Part shown: positions 36,301 through 45,956 of the stretch, piece after piece | How the letters are laid out: each line of letters starts with the position of its first letter | How positions within the stretch are numbered: the first letter of the stretch is position 1 | Assembly: GCF_015477775.1 (NCBI RefSeq) | Contig: NZ_JADLQO010000004.1 | Location: 434,001-498,000 of the forward strand | Direction: 5' to 3' | From: Nocardia abscessus | Lineage (GTDB): Bacteria; Actinomycetota; Actinomycetes; Mycobacteriales; Mycobacteriaceae | Length of the DNA stretch: 64,000 bases | Notes under the pieces: model-generated | The model's input: the letters and a program-made list of their open reading frames with translations, nothing else | What the model was told of the DNA's origin: nothing | Database searches by the model: none | Made by a program: the position numbers and the translations under genes

Positions 36301-37180
36301 CGTCCGCTTCCACTACTCGGGCAGCCACGTTCCGGCGCTGGACGGTGTCTCGCTGCGCATCCCGGCCGGTTCCACCCTGGCCCTGGTCGGGCCCACCGGC
36401 GCGGGCAAGTCGACCGTCGTCAAGTTGCTCGCGCGGCTGTACGATCTGCCGCCCGATCCGGGCGCACGTCCGGCGAGACCGGGTGAGGTCGCGGTCCCGG
36501 CCACGCGGGAGCCCGAACCCGCCGTGGCGACGAACGGCACCCGCCTGATCGCGAGCGATCCCGGCGCGATCCGCGTCGACGGCGCCGACATCCGCGACTA
36601 CCGCCTCGCCGACTACCGCTCCCGGCTGGGCATCGTCCCGCAAGAAGCTCACCTGTTCACCGGTGACGTGGCGAGCAACATTGCATTCGGGAAACCATTC
36701 GCGACTCCCGCGGAGATCGCCGCGGCGGCCGCGGCCGTGGGGGCGGCGGACATGATCGCCGCCCTTCCGCTGGGGATGAGCCAGCCGGTCGGTGAGCGCG
36801 GCCGCGGCTTGTCGGCCGGGCAGCGGCAGCTGATCGCGCTCGCCCGCGCGGAACTGGTCGCTCCGGACTTGCTGCTGCTCGATGAGGCCACCGCGACGCT
36901 CGACCCGGACACCGAGGCATCGGTGCTGGCCGCGAGCCGATCGCTGAGCCGGGACCGGACCACGGTGATCGTCGCGCACCGGCTCGGCACGGCCGCGCGC
37001 GCCGACCGGATCGCCGTGGTCGATCACGGGCGGATCGTGGAATTCGGCTCTCACGAGCAGTTGCTCGCGGCGGGCGGGCCATATGCCCGGCTGTGGGCAG
37101 CGGCGCTGCCGTCCGAGGGAATATTCTCGGGAGACGACGGGTCGTCACCAATAGGGTCGGGGGTGTCGGGTGGTCAGTGA
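33347..37180 (+). CDS. fused ABC exporter with two TMD-NBD halves (asymmetric, degenerate site in half 1)
   Basis: 1277 residues from GTG 33347 (AAGGGGG upstream; GTG 33296 and ATG 33374 are alternatives). Each half has six helices and an NBD. NBD1: GPAGSGKSTLALLL, signature LTLSGGQRQRIALARAL, Walker B VLVLDDATSAVDA (Asp where the catalytic Glu should be), Q-loop position IGVVFDDPFLFSDT. NBD2: GPTGAGKSTVVKLL, IVPQEAHLFTGD, a modified signature LSAGQRQLIALARA and an intact LLLLDEATATLD. This is the pattern of heterodimeric exporters with one degenerate ATP site. Both NBDs carry 35-45 residue insertions after the Walker A region. Probably a lipid or drug exporter; kgd follows. Confidence 0.88.
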   Translation: MDGGRRPGWMRRLWAECLPHRAVLAGLSAAVLGGAIVETAGPLLTKRAIDAAGIGDTRTISAVAALILVLAVSRSAAGFGRRWLAGRLSLDVQHALRVNLLGSLQRLDGVGQDTLRTGQVVSRSITDLQLVQGLMAMVPLSGMALLEFGLAAGVMIWLSPPLAAVALLVVPAIGLVVYRMRPRLHAATWSAQQRAADLAQHVEETVTGVRVVKGFGQEARMVDLLERHGRKLFAERMRAARIDAGFAPTVSTIPQVGMVAVIALGGLLALHGSIGIGTFVAFAAYVAVMTGTARILSSVIVMAQLTRAAAERVFQVIDTAPVVADPDRPVELPDGPLGIEIDALTFGFDPDQPVLRELDLRVRPGETVAVIGPAGSGKSTLALLLPRFYAPDAGSIRLFADTVPATGLPPRDDPADAFGAAHASSRAATRTAETVEVDIADVRAADLRAAIGVVFDDPFLFSDTIAANIALGRPDATDEEIRRAAVQAAADEFIAELPDGYDTVVGERGLTLSGGQRQRIALARALLSRPRVLVLDDATSAVDAVTEAAIFDALPGDGGRTTLILAHRESTLAHADRVIRLPAPAAPLAPEPEVVASKRAVSGSARRFAGAAADISETPELRRNIELLPPATEQPGLHAEGLREPDPRFRLARMLRPVRGLVLTVIALLTADAAIALAFPPLVRYAIDGGVLGDNAAALVRAALLGAILAAVGWAVGAATTLLTARTGERVLFGLRIRSFAHLQRLGLDYYERELSGRIMTRMTTDVDALSTFLQTGVATTLVGLLTLAGITVALLVIDVSLALVVLSTVPALAIATVLFRRVSSTAYTVSREHVSAVNADFQENVTGLRAVQANRHEPRAARRFAEYSQRYRNSRLRAQRAIALYFAFVVGWADVALAAVVFFGAREVATGATSAGTLVAFVLYLQLLFVPILQLSQVFDSYQQARVGLRRIGDLLRTPSSIAADPAEPVPIDQGLRGDVAFDDVRFHYSGSHVPALDGVSLRIPAGSTLALVGPTGAGKSTVVKLLARLYDLPPDPGARPARPGEVAVPATREPEPAVATNGTRLIASDPGAIRVDGADIRDYRLADYRSRLGIVPQEAHLFTGDVASNIAFGKPFATPAEIAAAAAAVGAADMIAALPLGMSQPVGERGRGLSAGQRQLIALARAELVAPDLLLLDEATATLDPDTEASVLAASRSLSRDRTTVIVAHRLGTAARADRIAVVDHGRIVEFGSHEQLLAAGGPYARLWAAALPSEGIFSGDDGSSPIGSGVSGGQ

Positions 37181-37201
37181 ATCCGCCGATTTGCTGCTGG
37201 G

Positions 37202-37217
37202 CCTATCCTCAGATAGG
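37202..37217. promoter_or_regulatory. CCTATC-CTCA-GATAGG inverted repeat upstream of kgd
   Basis: Six-base perfect arms around a four-base spacer, 88 bases before the kgd start and 22 bases after the exporter stop. It could be a small operator or a weak RNA hairpin. It carries no poly-T tail, so it is not a convincing terminator. Confidence 0.3.
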
Positions 37218-37304
37218 GCGCATCGGCGCGCAATCCGCTGATCCCCGTGCCGGGCACGTCACAAACGTCGCAGCGCGAAGAACGAAATGAGGCGAACACC
37301 TGCT

Positions 37305-40300
37305 GTGAGCAGCTCAACTTCCCAGTTCGGACAGAACCAGTGGCTAGTCGACGAGATGTATCAGAAGTTCAAACAAGATCCATCCTCGGTCGACGAAAGC
37401 TGGCACGAGTTCCTGGCCGACTACACGCCTGACGCGAGTGGCGACTCCGGCAACAGCCAGCCCGCCTCCGCGCCCGCGCAGGCTGCCGCTCCTGCACCGG
37501 CTCCAGCGGCCACCCAGCCCGCTGCCGCCAAGCGCAACGACGCCGCGCCTGCCGCCACGAAGCCCACCACCACCGCCGCGGCCCCGAAAGCGCCCGCCCA
37601 GGGCGCGGCCAAGCCCGCCCCGGCAGCGGCCAAGCCTGCTCCGGCCGCCGCCAAGCCCGCGGCGACCACGCGCACACCGCAGACCACCCCGGCGCCGACG
37701 TCGAACGCAGCACCGACCTCCGGCCCCAAGCCCGCCGACACCGCCACCGACGAGTCCAAGGTGCTGCGCGGCGCCGCCGCGGCGGTGGCGAAGAACATGG
37801 CTGCTTCGCTGAGCATCCCCACCGCGACCAGCGTGCGTGCCATCCCGGCCAAGCTGATGATCGACAACCGCTTGGTCATCAACAACCACCTCGCCCGCAC
37901 CAGGGGCGGGAAGATCTCCTTCACCCACCTGCTCGGTTACGCCATCGTGCAGGCGGTCAAGGCTTTTCCGAACATGAACCGGCACTACGCCGAGGTCGAC
38001 GGCAAGCCGAACGCGGTCACCCCCGCGCATACCAACCTCGGTCTAGCCATCGACCTGCCCGGCAAGGACGGCAGCCGGTCGCTGGTCGTCGCGGCCATCA
38101 AGGGCTGCGAGGCGATGACCTTCGGGCAGTTCCACACCGCCTACGAGGACATCGTCCGCCGCGCACGCGACGGCAAGCTCACCGCCGAGGACTTCTCGGG
38201 CGTCACCATCTCGCTGACCAACCCGGGCACCATCGGCACCGTGCACTCGGTCCCCCGCCTGATGAACGGGCAGGGCGCGATCATCGGCGCCGGCGCGATG
38301 GAGTACCCCGCCGAGTTCCAGGGCATGAGCGACGAGCGCATCGCCGAACTGGGCGTCGGCAAGCTGATGACGCTCACCTCCACCTACGATCACCGCATCA
38401 TCCAGGGCGCGGAGTCCGGTGACTTCCTGCGCACCATCCACCAACTGCTGATCTCCGACGACTTCTTCGACGAGATCTTCCACGGCCTCGGCGTGCCCTA
38501 CGAGCCGGTCCGCTGGCGCAAGGACATCCGCGAACGCGGCGTGGACAAGAGCGCGCGCGTGCTGGAGATGATCGCGGCCTACCGCAACCGCGGTCACCTG
38601 ATGGCCGACACCGATCCGCTGCGGCTGGTCAAGGACAAGTTCCGCAGCCACCCGGACCTGGACGTCACCCAGCACGGCCTGACCCTGTGGGACCTGGACC
38701 GCACCTTCAACATCGCGGGCTTCCACGGCCAGGAGCAGATGAAGCTGCGCGACGTGCTGTCGATCCTGCGCGACGCCTACTGCCGCCACGTCGGCGTCGA
38801 GTACACCCACATCCTCGACCCGGAGCAGCTGCACTGGATCCAGGAGCGGGTCGAGCAGAAGCACGCGAAACCGACTGTCGCGCAACAGAAGTACATCCTG
38901 AACCGGCTGAACGCGGCGGAGGCCTTCGAGACCTTCCTGCAGACCAAGTACGTCGGGCAGAAGCGCTTCTCGCTGGAGGGCGCCGAGGCCGTCATCCCGA
39001 TGATGGACGCGGTGATCGACCAGTGCGCCGAGCACAGCCTCGACGAGGTCATCATCGGCATGCCGCACCGCGGCAGGCTCAACGTGCTGGCCAACATCGT
39101 CGGCAAGCCGTACTCGAAGATCTTCACCGAGTTCGAGGGCAACATGAACCCGGCCGCCACCCACGGCTCCGGCGACGTGAAGTACCACCTCGGCGCGCAG
39201 GGCACGTACCTGCAGATGTTCGGCGACAACGAGATCGAGGTCTCGCTCACCGCCAACCCCTCGCACCTGGAGGCGGTCGACCCGGTCCTGGAGGGCCTGG
39301 TCCGCGCCAAGCAGGACCTGCTGGACAAGGGCGACGGGCCGGAGGGCTACTCGGTCGTTCCGCTGATGCTGCACGGTGACGCCGCGTTCGCCGGTCAGGG
39401 CGTGGTCGCCGAGACGCTGAACCTGGGTGGCCTGCGCGGCTACCGGGTCGGCGGCACGATCCACATCGTGGTGAACAACCAGATCGGCTTCACCACCGCA
39501 CCGGAGAACAGCCGCTCCACCGAGTACTCCACCGATATCGCGAAGTTCATCGGCGCGCCGATCTTCCACGTCAACGGCGACGACCCGGAGGCGTGCGACT
39601 GGGTGGCGCGTCTGGCGGTCGACTTCCGGCAGAAGTTCCGCAAGGACGTCGTGATCGACATGATCTGCTACCGCCGTCGCGGCCACAACGAGGGCGACGA
39701 CCCGTCGATGACACAGCCGTACATGTACGACGTCATCGACACCAAGCGCTCGGTGCGCAAGGCCTACACCGAGAGCCTGATCGGCCGTGGTGACATCTCG
39801 CTGAAAGAGGCCGAGGACGCGCTGCGCGACTACCAGGGCCAGCTGGAGCGGGTGTTCAACGAGGTCCGTGAGCTGGAGAAATACTCACCGGGACCGAGCG
39901 AGTCGGTCGAAGGCGACCAGCCGGTGCCCGCGACCGTCGCGACGGCCGTGGACAAGGCTGTCCTGCAGCGCATCGGCGACGCGTTCCTGCACGTGCCCGA
40001 CGGCTTCAACGTGCACCCGCGCGTCAAGCCGGTGCTGGAGAAGCGCCGCGAAATGGCCTACGAGGGCAAGGTCGACTGGGCCTTCGCCGAGCTGCTCGCG
40101 TTCGGCACGCTGATCGATGAGGGACGCGCGGTGCGCCTGACCGGTCAGGACTCCCGCCGCGGCACGTTCACCCAGCGGCACGCGGTGATCATCGACCGCA
40201 AGACCGCCGAGGAGTACACCCCGCTGCACAACATCGGCAGCGAGAACCCCGGCTGGTTCGCGGTGCACGACTCGGCGCTGAGCGAATTCGCCGCCGTCGG

Positions 40301-41123
40301 CTTCGAATACGGCTACTCGCTGGGCAACCCCAACGCACTCGTGTTGTGGGAGGCGCAGTTCGGTGACTTCGTCAACGGCGCGCAGTCGATCATCGACGAG
40401 TTCATCTCCTCCGGTGAGGCCAAGTGGGGCCAGCTCTCCGACGTCGTGCTGCTGCTGCCGCATGGCCACGAGGGCCAGGGCCCGGACCACACCTCCGGCC
40501 GCATCGAGCGCTTCCTCCAGCTGTGCGCGGAGGGCTCGATGACCGTCGCGGTGCCGTCCACCCCGGCCAACTACTTCCACCTGCTGCGCCGCCACGCACT
40601 GGACGGCATCCGCCGCCCGCTGATCGTCTTCACCCCGAAGTCGATGCTGCGCAACAAGGCCGTGGTCTCGGACCTGAAGGACTTCACCGAGAGCAAGTTC
40701 CGCTCGGTCTTCGACGAGCCCGCCTACGAGCAGGGCATCGGCGACCGCAGCAAGGTCAAGCGCATCCTGATGACCAGCGGCAAGCTCTACTACGAGCTGG
40801 CCGCCGAAAAGGCCAAGCAGAAGCGCGAAGACGTCGCCATCGTGCGTATCGAGCAGCTCTACCCGCTGCCCGTCCGCCGCTTGAACGAGGCCCTGGAGGG
40901 CTACCCCAACGCCACCGACCTGGCGTGGGTCCAGGAGGAACCGGCCAACCAGGGCGCCTGGCCCTTCTTCGGCCTCAACCTCCCCGAAACCCTCCCCACC
41001 CGCCTCGGCAAACTCCGCCGCATCTCCCGCCGCGCCATGTCGGCCCCGTCCTCGGGGTCGAGCAAGGTCCACGCGGTGGAGCAGGCGGAGATCATCGCGG
41101 AGGCGTTCGAACCGACCAGCTAG
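37305..41123 (+). CDS. kgd: multifunctional 2-oxoglutarate decarboxylase/dehydrogenase E1-E2 (Kgd)
   Basis: 1272 residues from GTG 37305, where the sequence begins [20 protein letters not shown], the usual Kgd N-terminus; ATG 37287 is an alternative. Order of parts: short OGDH N-terminal motif, an Ala/Pro-rich linker (about residues 45-150), an E2-type succinyltransferase domain ([16 protein letters not shown]) and a full ThDP-dependent E1 domain with [34 protein letters not shown] and [17 protein letters not shown]. It decarboxylates 2-oxoglutarate and transfers the succinyl group, acting in the TCA cycle with DlaT and lipoamide dehydrogenase; mycobacterial homologues also make 2-hydroxy-3-oxoadipate and are held inactive by GarA. 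A strong terminator follows 14 bases after the stop. Confidence 0.96.
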   Translation: MSSSTSQFGQNQWLVDEMYQKFKQDPSSVDESWHEFLADYTPDASGDSGNSQPASAPAQAAAPAPAPAATQPAAAKRNDAAPAATKPTTTAAAPKAPAQGAAKPAPAAAKPAPAAAKPAATTRTPQTTPAPTSNAAPTSGPKPADTATDESKVLRGAAAAVAKNMAASLSIPTATSVRAIPAKLMIDNRLVINNHLARTRGGKISFTHLLGYAIVQAVKAFPNMNRHYAEVDGKPNAVTPAHTNLGLAIDLPGKDGSRSLVVAAIKGCEAMTFGQFHTAYEDIVRRARDGKLTAEDFSGVTISLTNPGTIGTVHSVPRLMNGQGAIIGAGAMEYPAEFQGMSDERIAELGVGKLMTLTSTYDHRIIQGAESGDFLRTIHQLLISDDFFDEIFHGLGVPYEPVRWRKDIRERGVDKSARVLEMIAAYRNRGHLMADTDPLRLVKDKFRSHPDLDVTQHGLTLWDLDRTFNIAGFHGQEQMKLRDVLSILRDAYCRHVGVEYTHILDPEQLHWIQERVEQKHAKPTVAQQKYILNRLNAAEAFETFLQTKYVGQKRFSLEGAEAVIPMMDAVIDQCAEHSLDEVIIGMPHRGRLNVLANIVGKPYSKIFTEFEGNMNPAATHGSGDVKYHLGAQGTYLQMFGDNEIEVSLTANPSHLEAVDPVLEGLVRAKQDLLDKGDGPEGYSVVPLMLHGDAAFAGQGVVAETLNLGGLRGYRVGGTIHIVVNNQIGFTTAPENSRSTEYSTDIAKFIGAPIFHVNGDDPEACDWVARLAVDFRQKFRKDVVIDMICYRRRGHNEGDDPSMTQPYMYDVIDTKRSVRKAYTESLIGRGDISLKEAEDALRDYQGQLERVFNEVRELEKYSPGPSESVEGDQPVPATVATAVDKAVLQRIGDAFLHVPDGFNVHPRVKPVLEKRREMAYEGKVDWAFAELLAFGTLIDEGRAVRLTGQDSRRGTFTQRHAVIIDRKTAEEYTPLHNIGSENPGWFAVHDSALSEFAAVGFEYGYSLGNPNALVLWEAQFGDFVNGAQSIIDEFISSGEAKWGQLSDVVLLLPHGHEGQGPDHTSGRIERFLQLCAEGSMTVAVPSTPANYFHLLRRHALDGIRRPLIVFTPKSMLRNKAVVSDLKDFTESKFRSVFDEPAYEQGIGDRSKVKRILMTSGKLYYELAAEKAKQKREDVAIVRIEQLYPLPVRRLNEALEGYPNATDLAWVQEEPANQGAWPFFGLNLPETLPTRLGKLRRISRRAMSAPSSGSSKVHAVEQAEIIAEAFEPTS

Positions 41124-41136
41124 GTCTCTGACCTGA

Positions 41137-41187
41137 CGCCGGGCCGGATCGCTCTACTGACAGAGTGATCCGGCCCGGCGTTTTCGT
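41137..41187 (+). terminator. strong rho-independent terminator after kgd
   Basis: The 14-base arms 41137-41150 and 41167-41180 are perfectly complementary (G/C-rich), with additional GCTCT/AGAG pairing inside, and are followed at once by TTTTCGTTT. It is 14 bases after the kgd stop. Confidence 0.9.
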
Positions 41188-41659
41188 TTGGGAACATGAC
41201 CGTGTTATCGAGCGCAGCCAGAAGCTTTCCAGTTCCGAACACGGCCGTCACTACTCCTTGATGCTGGTGACAGCCGGCTGACCGAATCCTGTATAGGGAA
41301 CGCAGATTTTCGAACGCAACCCCGTTGGGCTGTCAGCACCATCGGTCATTGCCGCGCCCCCTCGTCGAACCGCTACGTCAGCGACATCCGTGACCATACC
41401 GAATGCCTATGACCAGGCCGTCCGAGAATGATCCAATGCCACTACCCCGCAACGGCGTTCCGTCTTCGCCACCGGATACGCGGGCGGCCAACGCACGGTG
41501 CAGTACATGCGGCGGGTGGGTGGAGGTAGTGGGTGCGGGTGTGGCAAGCGAGCGTGCCCGTGTGATCGTGTCGTCGTAAACCGTTGTGCCAGGGGTGAGC
41601 ACGTGGTTAGCGTGGGCTCGATGGGGCTCGATGGGGCTCGTGTCAGGGGGTGATGAGGT
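41188..41659. other. 472-base intergenic region before the TPR-CHAT gene
   Basis: No gene is supported here. Near its right end there is a short tandem element (GATGGGGCTC twice, at about 41629-41649), and immediately before the GTG at 41660 lies GGGGGTGATGAG, which serves as ribosome binding site. Its base composition is less extreme than that of the kgd gene, and it marks the left border of the CHAT/NERD insertion. Confidence 0.5.
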
Positions 41660-44600
41660 GTGAAGATCGGCGTCGCCTTCATCACAGCCGAAATCAAACT
41701 GATGCAACGCAAGTTGGCCTCCATCGCCGCCGACCACCCTGCGCGGGCGCTGTACCTGGTCCGCCTCGGAGACGCACTTCATCGCCGATTCAAGGAGACG
41801 GGGGTGACGACCGATCTGGACGAAGCCATCGTCGCGCTCCGGGAAGCCGTGGACGCCGTCCCCGCCGGTCACCCCGGGCTGGCCGGCATACTGCAAAATC
41901 TCGGCGGAGCGTTCTGGATTCGGTTCGAGCTGAACGGGGCGTCGGCCGACCTGAACGAGGCGATCCGGTTTGCTCGACAGGTGGTGGATGCCAGGCCCCC
42001 TGATCACCCCGACGTTGCCCTCCTGCTGTTCTTCATTGCGAAAGCCCTCATGATCCGATTCGAGCGGACGGGCGAAGTGTCCGATCTAGAAGAGACGACT
42101 CGAACGATTCGGCGGGCGGTAGAAGCCACGCCCACAGACCACCCCGAGCGCGCCGAAAGATTGAGCGCGCTCAGCCGCGCCCTGCGGTATCAATACAGGT
42201 CGACCACGGTGCCCGCGGAACTGGACGAGGCGATCCGAATAGCTCGCCTGGCGGTAGAGGCCACGACCTCGGATCACCCCGAACGTACCCGTGTTCTGTC
42301 CGATCTCGGGATCGCCCTGCGGATGGGGTTCGAGCGGACGGGGGTGCCCGCCGAACTGGACGAGGCGATCCGAATGAGTCGGCAGGCGGTCGCGGAAACG
42401 CCCCCGGACCACCCCGAGCGGGCCGACAGGATTACCAACCTCTGCCGAGCCCTGGTGGACGGGTTCAGGCGGTCGGGGGTGCTCGCCGATCTGGAGGAAG
42501 CGATCCGAATCGCTCGACAGGCCGTAGAGGCCTCGGCCCCGGACCATCCCGACGGTATGTCCACCCTCGGGATCGCCCTGCAACTGCGGTTCGAGCGGAC
42601 CGGCTCGATGGCCGATCTGGACGAGGCCATCGCCACCCTCCGAAATGCCGTGAACATAGACCCCGACCACTCCGACCTAGCTGTCTCGCTGTCCTGTCTC
42701 GGGATCGCCCTTATGCAGCGGTTCGAATGGACCGGAGCGCCGTCCGATCTGGATGAGGCGATCCGGATCGGACGGCAGGCGGCGGCAACCGGCTCCGGCC
42801 GCCTCGACCTCGGCAACATGCTGTCCAGTCTCGGCGTCACCGTACTGAGGCGGTTCGAGCGGACGGGCGAAATGACCGATCTGGACGAGGCCATCACCAT
42901 CCTCCGGAAAGCCGCGGACGCCACGCCCACGGATCATCCCGACCTCGCCGGCACCCTGGCCAATCTCGCGATCGCCCTACTGAAGCGGTTCGAGCGGACC
43001 GGCCCCCTGGCCGATCTGGACGAAGCGATCCGGCTCGGCCGGCAAGCGGTGACAGCCAGGCCGCCCGACCACCCCAACCGCGCTGTTTCGCTGTCCAATC
43101 TCGGGACCGTCCTGCTGCGGCGGTTCGAGCGGACGGGCGAAATGGCCGATCTGGACGAAGTGATCCGGCTCGGCCGGGAAGCGGTCGACGCCACGCCCAC
43201 TGACCACCCAGGCATGGCCGGCACACTCTCCAATCTCGGAGCCGCCGTACTGACCCGATTTCTACGGACGGGGTCGACAACCGACCTCGACGAGGCGATC
43301 GTCACCCTCCGCAAAGCCCTGGACGTCGTTTCCCACGAACATTCGAATCTTCTCCCGATTCTGTCCAATCTCGGTGTCGCACTGTGGAAGCGGTTCGACC
43401 GCACGGGCGCGCCGACCGATCTGCACGAGGCGATCCGCGTGAATCGACGGGCGGTGGCGGCCACCCCGGCCGACCACCCCCTTCTGCCCCGTCACCTGTC
43501 CAATCTCGCTGTTCCGCTGCGGATTCGGTTTCAGCAAACCGGAGTGATGGCCGATCTGGACGAAGCGATCCGAACGGGTCGTCAGGCGGTCGAGGCCACA
43601 CCCCCAGGGCACCCCGAGCTTGCCAGTCTTCTGTCCGAACTCGCGGCCGCCCTGCTGAGCCGGTCCGAGCGGACGGAAATCATCGCTGATCTGGACGAGG
43701 CCATCGTCACCCTCCGGAGGGCCGTGGAGGTCAGCCCCCGCGACCTCCCCGCTCTTGTCGGGATGATGTCCGATCTCGGGGTTGCCCTCTGGAAGCGGTT
43801 CGAACGGACGGAAGTGGCCGCTGATCTGGACGAGGCGATCCGAATGGGTCGGCAGGCGGTCGCCGTCACGCCCGCGGACCACCCCGAATGCGCCAACCGG
43901 TTGTCCAATCTCGCGGTCCCCTTGCTGATTCGGTTCGAGCAGTTGGGAACGACAGACGATCTGGACGAAGCGATCCGAACGAGTCGGCGGGCGGTCGCGG
44001 CCACCCCCGCCGACCACCCCGGCCACGCCGTCATGCAGATCAATTTCGCCGCCGCTCTGCAGGACCGATACGAGCAGACGGGCGCGACGGCCGATCGGGA
44101 CGAGGCGACGACGGCTCTGCAGGCCGCTGCGGAGCAGGACATCGCGCCACCGTCGATCCGGATCCTGGCAGCTCGTACCGCCGCCGAGCTCACCGCAGCG
44201 GCCGAGCCAGGCAGGGCGGCAGAACTGCTGCGGCGGGCGATCCGATTGCTGCCCGAAGTCGCGCCACGCGAGTTGGAGCGGCCGGATCAACAGCACGCTC
44301 TGGGTGCGAACGCCGGGATCGCCGCCGACGCAGCCGCACTGGCGCTGGAAGATCCGGCCACACCGCCGGATGAGCGGCCCATCCTGGCATTGCAGCTGCT
44401 GGAGGCGGGGCGGGGAGTGCTGTTGAGCCAAGCATTACAGGTGCGCAGCGACATCACCGACCTCGCAGACCAGCATCCGGATCTGGCCTCGGACTTCGTC
44501 CGATTGCGGAACCTTCTCGACCGGACGCCCGAGGCCGTCGCTGTGCCGGACACGGCGGCCGACCCGGTAGCGGACCGGGCGCGATCGGCACGGGAGTTGA

Positions 44601-45850
44601 ACGACGTGCTGGCGCGGATCCGTGCGCAGCCCGGATTCGAATCCTTCGCCCTGCCGCCGTCGGCGGACGAACTCACCGCTCGAGCCGACCAAGGCCCGGT
44701 GGTGGTGTTCAACATCAGCCGATATCGCAGCGATGCGCTGCTGCTCACCCCGGACGGAACAACCTGCCTGCCGTTGCCCGGCCTGCGGCTCCAGACCGTG
44801 ATCGACCAGGTTCTCGCCTTCCACGAAGCCTTGCAGATCGCTGGTCACGGCCGCACCGGGCCGGAGCGGCTAGCCGCCCAACGACAGCTCAGCCGGATCC
44901 TGGAATGGCTCTGGGACAACGCCGCGGGACCCGTCCTGGATACCCTGGATTACCGCGAACGGTCCCCTTCGGACCGGACAGGCCCGCGGGTGTGGTGGGT
45001 ACCCGGCGGTCTGCTGGGTCTATTGCCCATCCACGCGGCCGGCTATCACACCACGCCACCCGACCCCACCGGTCGGGCCGTGATGGACCGGGTTGTCTCC
45101 TCCTACACCCCCACCATCGCTGCCCTGCGCCACGCGCGCCGCCGCGCACCGAACGCCGAGCCGCCTACACGCGGGCCGGTCCTCATCGTCGCGATGCCGA
45201 CCACTCCGGGCGTCGCGGGACGCCTGCACCACGTCCCGGATGAAGTTCGGGCGGTCGCTGCCCACCTGTCGTCCGGGATCATGCTCACCGAACCGGAATC
45301 CGACCCCCGGGCCGATTCCGCCTGTGCGGCGACCACGGCGCAACACGGCCCCACGACAACCCTTCCGACCAGGGCCAACGTACTGAACGGCTTGGCCGAC
45401 TGCGCCATCGCGCACTTCGCCTGCCACGGCACCACCGATCCGGCCGACCCGTCCCGCAGCCACCTGCTGCTGCACGACCACGAGACGGACCCGCTCACCG
45501 TCGCCGCGCTCGCCTCGATCCACCTCGACCACGCACGACTGGCTTACCTGTCGGCCTGCGAGACAGCTCTCACCACCCATACCGAACTCCTCGACGAAGC
45601 CATCCATCTCACCTCGGCGTTCCAACTCGCCGGCTACCCCCACGTCATCGGCACGCTGTGGACCATCGACGACGAGATCGCCGTCCGAATCGCCGACGCG
45701 TTCTACGCCGCCCTGGTCACCACCGACCACGACAGCGGGCCGGACGTGACGCACTCCGCACACGCACTGCACCAGGCCATACGCGAAGTGCGCGATACCC
45801 TTCCCGCCACCCCGTCGCTTTGGGCCGCCTACCTGCACGCCGGGGCATGA
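41660..45850 (+). CDS. TPR-CHAT caspase-like protease
   Basis: 1396 residues from GTG 41660. Residues about 15-830 consist of some 18 TPR-like repeats of about 45 residues, each with a core such as GALADLDEAIRLGRQAV followed by DHP and an L-L-A-R-F-E-R-TG stretch. A 250-residue helical spacer follows. The C-terminal CHAT domain has VWWVPGGLLGLLPIHAAG, then AIAHFACHGT (catalytic His near 1256) and ARLAYLSACETAL (catalytic Cys near 1300), and GTLWTIDDEIAVRIADAFY. The dyad is intact, so an active cysteine protease is expected, with the repeats sensing a partner. Relatives occur in bacterial conflict and signalling modules; the Csx29 TPR-CHAT protease of type III-E CRISPR is an activated example. 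It converges on the NERD gene 106 bases away. Confidence 0.9.
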   Translation: MKIGVAFITAEIKLMQRKLASIAADHPARALYLVRLGDALHRRFKETGVTTDLDEAIVALREAVDAVPAGHPGLAGILQNLGGAFWIRFELNGASADLNEAIRFARQVVDARPPDHPDVALLLFFIAKALMIRFERTGEVSDLEETTRTIRRAVEATPTDHPERAERLSALSRALRYQYRSTTVPAELDEAIRIARLAVEATTSDHPERTRVLSDLGIALRMGFERTGVPAELDEAIRMSRQAVAETPPDHPERADRITNLCRALVDGFRRSGVLADLEEAIRIARQAVEASAPDHPDGMSTLGIALQLRFERTGSMADLDEAIATLRNAVNIDPDHSDLAVSLSCLGIALMQRFEWTGAPSDLDEAIRIGRQAAATGSGRLDLGNMLSSLGVTVLRRFERTGEMTDLDEAITILRKAADATPTDHPDLAGTLANLAIALLKRFERTGPLADLDEAIRLGRQAVTARPPDHPNRAVSLSNLGTVLLRRFERTGEMADLDEVIRLGREAVDATPTDHPGMAGTLSNLGAAVLTRFLRTGSTTDLDEAIVTLRKALDVVSHEHSNLLPILSNLGVALWKRFDRTGAPTDLHEAIRVNRRAVAATPADHPLLPRHLSNLAVPLRIRFQQTGVMADLDEAIRTGRQAVEATPPGHPELASLLSELAAALLSRSERTEIIADLDEAIVTLRRAVEVSPRDLPALVGMMSDLGVALWKRFERTEVAADLDEAIRMGRQAVAVTPADHPECANRLSNLAVPLLIRFEQLGTTDDLDEAIRTSRRAVAATPADHPGHAVMQINFAAALQDRYEQTGATADRDEATTALQAAAEQDIAPPSIRILAARTAAELTAAAEPGRAAELLRRAIRLLPEVAPRELERPDQQHALGANAGIAADAAALALEDPATPPDERPILALQLLEAGRGVLLSQALQVRSDITDLADQHPDLASDFVRLRNLLDRTPEAVAVPDTAADPVADRARSARELNDVLARIRAQPGFESFALPPSADELTARADQGPVVVFNISRYRSDALLLTPDGTTCLPLPGLRLQTVIDQVLAFHEALQIAGHGRTGPERLAAQRQLSRILEWLWDNAAGPVLDTLDYRERSPSDRTGPRVWWVPGGLLGLLPIHAAGYHTTPPDPTGRAVMDRVVSSYTPTIAALRHARRRAPNAEPPTRGPVLIVAMPTTPGVAGRLHHVPDEVRAVAAHLSSGIMLTEPESDPRADSACAATTAQHGPTTTLPTRANVLNGLADCAIAHFACHGTTDPADPSRSHLLLHDHETDPLTVAALASIHLDHARLAYLSACETALTTHTELLDEAIHLTSAFQLAGYPHVIGTLWTIDDEIAVRIADAFYAALVTTDHDSGPDVTHSAHALHQAIREVRDTLPATPSLWAAYLHAGA
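41800..44110 (+). repeat. about 18 tandem 135-bp coding repeats in the TPR-CHAT gene
   Basis: The block encodes repeated DLDEAI-type helices. The successive GATCTGGACGA cores lie about 135 bases apart (for example 42878 and 43013), and many neighbouring units share long DNA stretches around CGGTTCGAGCGGACGG. This nucleotide-level likeness suggests recent duplication or exchange between units and makes the array prone to length change and to assembly collapse. Confidence 0.85.
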
Positions 45851-45956
45851 GACGACCGCTGAGGGACCTCCGCTCGCTGAGCCACGGCCTGGCGATCCGC
45901 GCGTCAGCGGCGGCGCGGACTCAGGTTGCCGATACGGATCGGCCTCGATGACGTCA

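Noticed and set aside
34619..37054. 811-codon minus-strand frame opposite the ABC exporter
   Set aside because: Shadow frame; the plus strand carries Walker A/B and signature motifs throughout.
37430..37770. Ala/Pro-rich low-complexity stretch as an unusual insertion in kgd
   Set aside because: A flexible Ala/Pro linker after the N-terminal motif is a normal part of actinobacterial Kgd proteins.
38043..39686. 547-codon minus-strand frame opposite kgd
   Set aside because: Shadow frame with repetitive Val/Asp/Arg composition; kgd is unambiguous.
41625..41650. Tandem GATGGGGCTC copies as a possible attachment site
   Set aside because: Only two full copies, no integrase or tRNA nearby and no matching copy seen at the other end of the accessory pair.
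41800..44110. CRISPR-like or other noncoding tandem repeats
   Set aside because: Unit length of about 135 bases is a multiple of three and each unit translates into a TPR-like helix pair inside one open frame; there are no spacers between short repeats.
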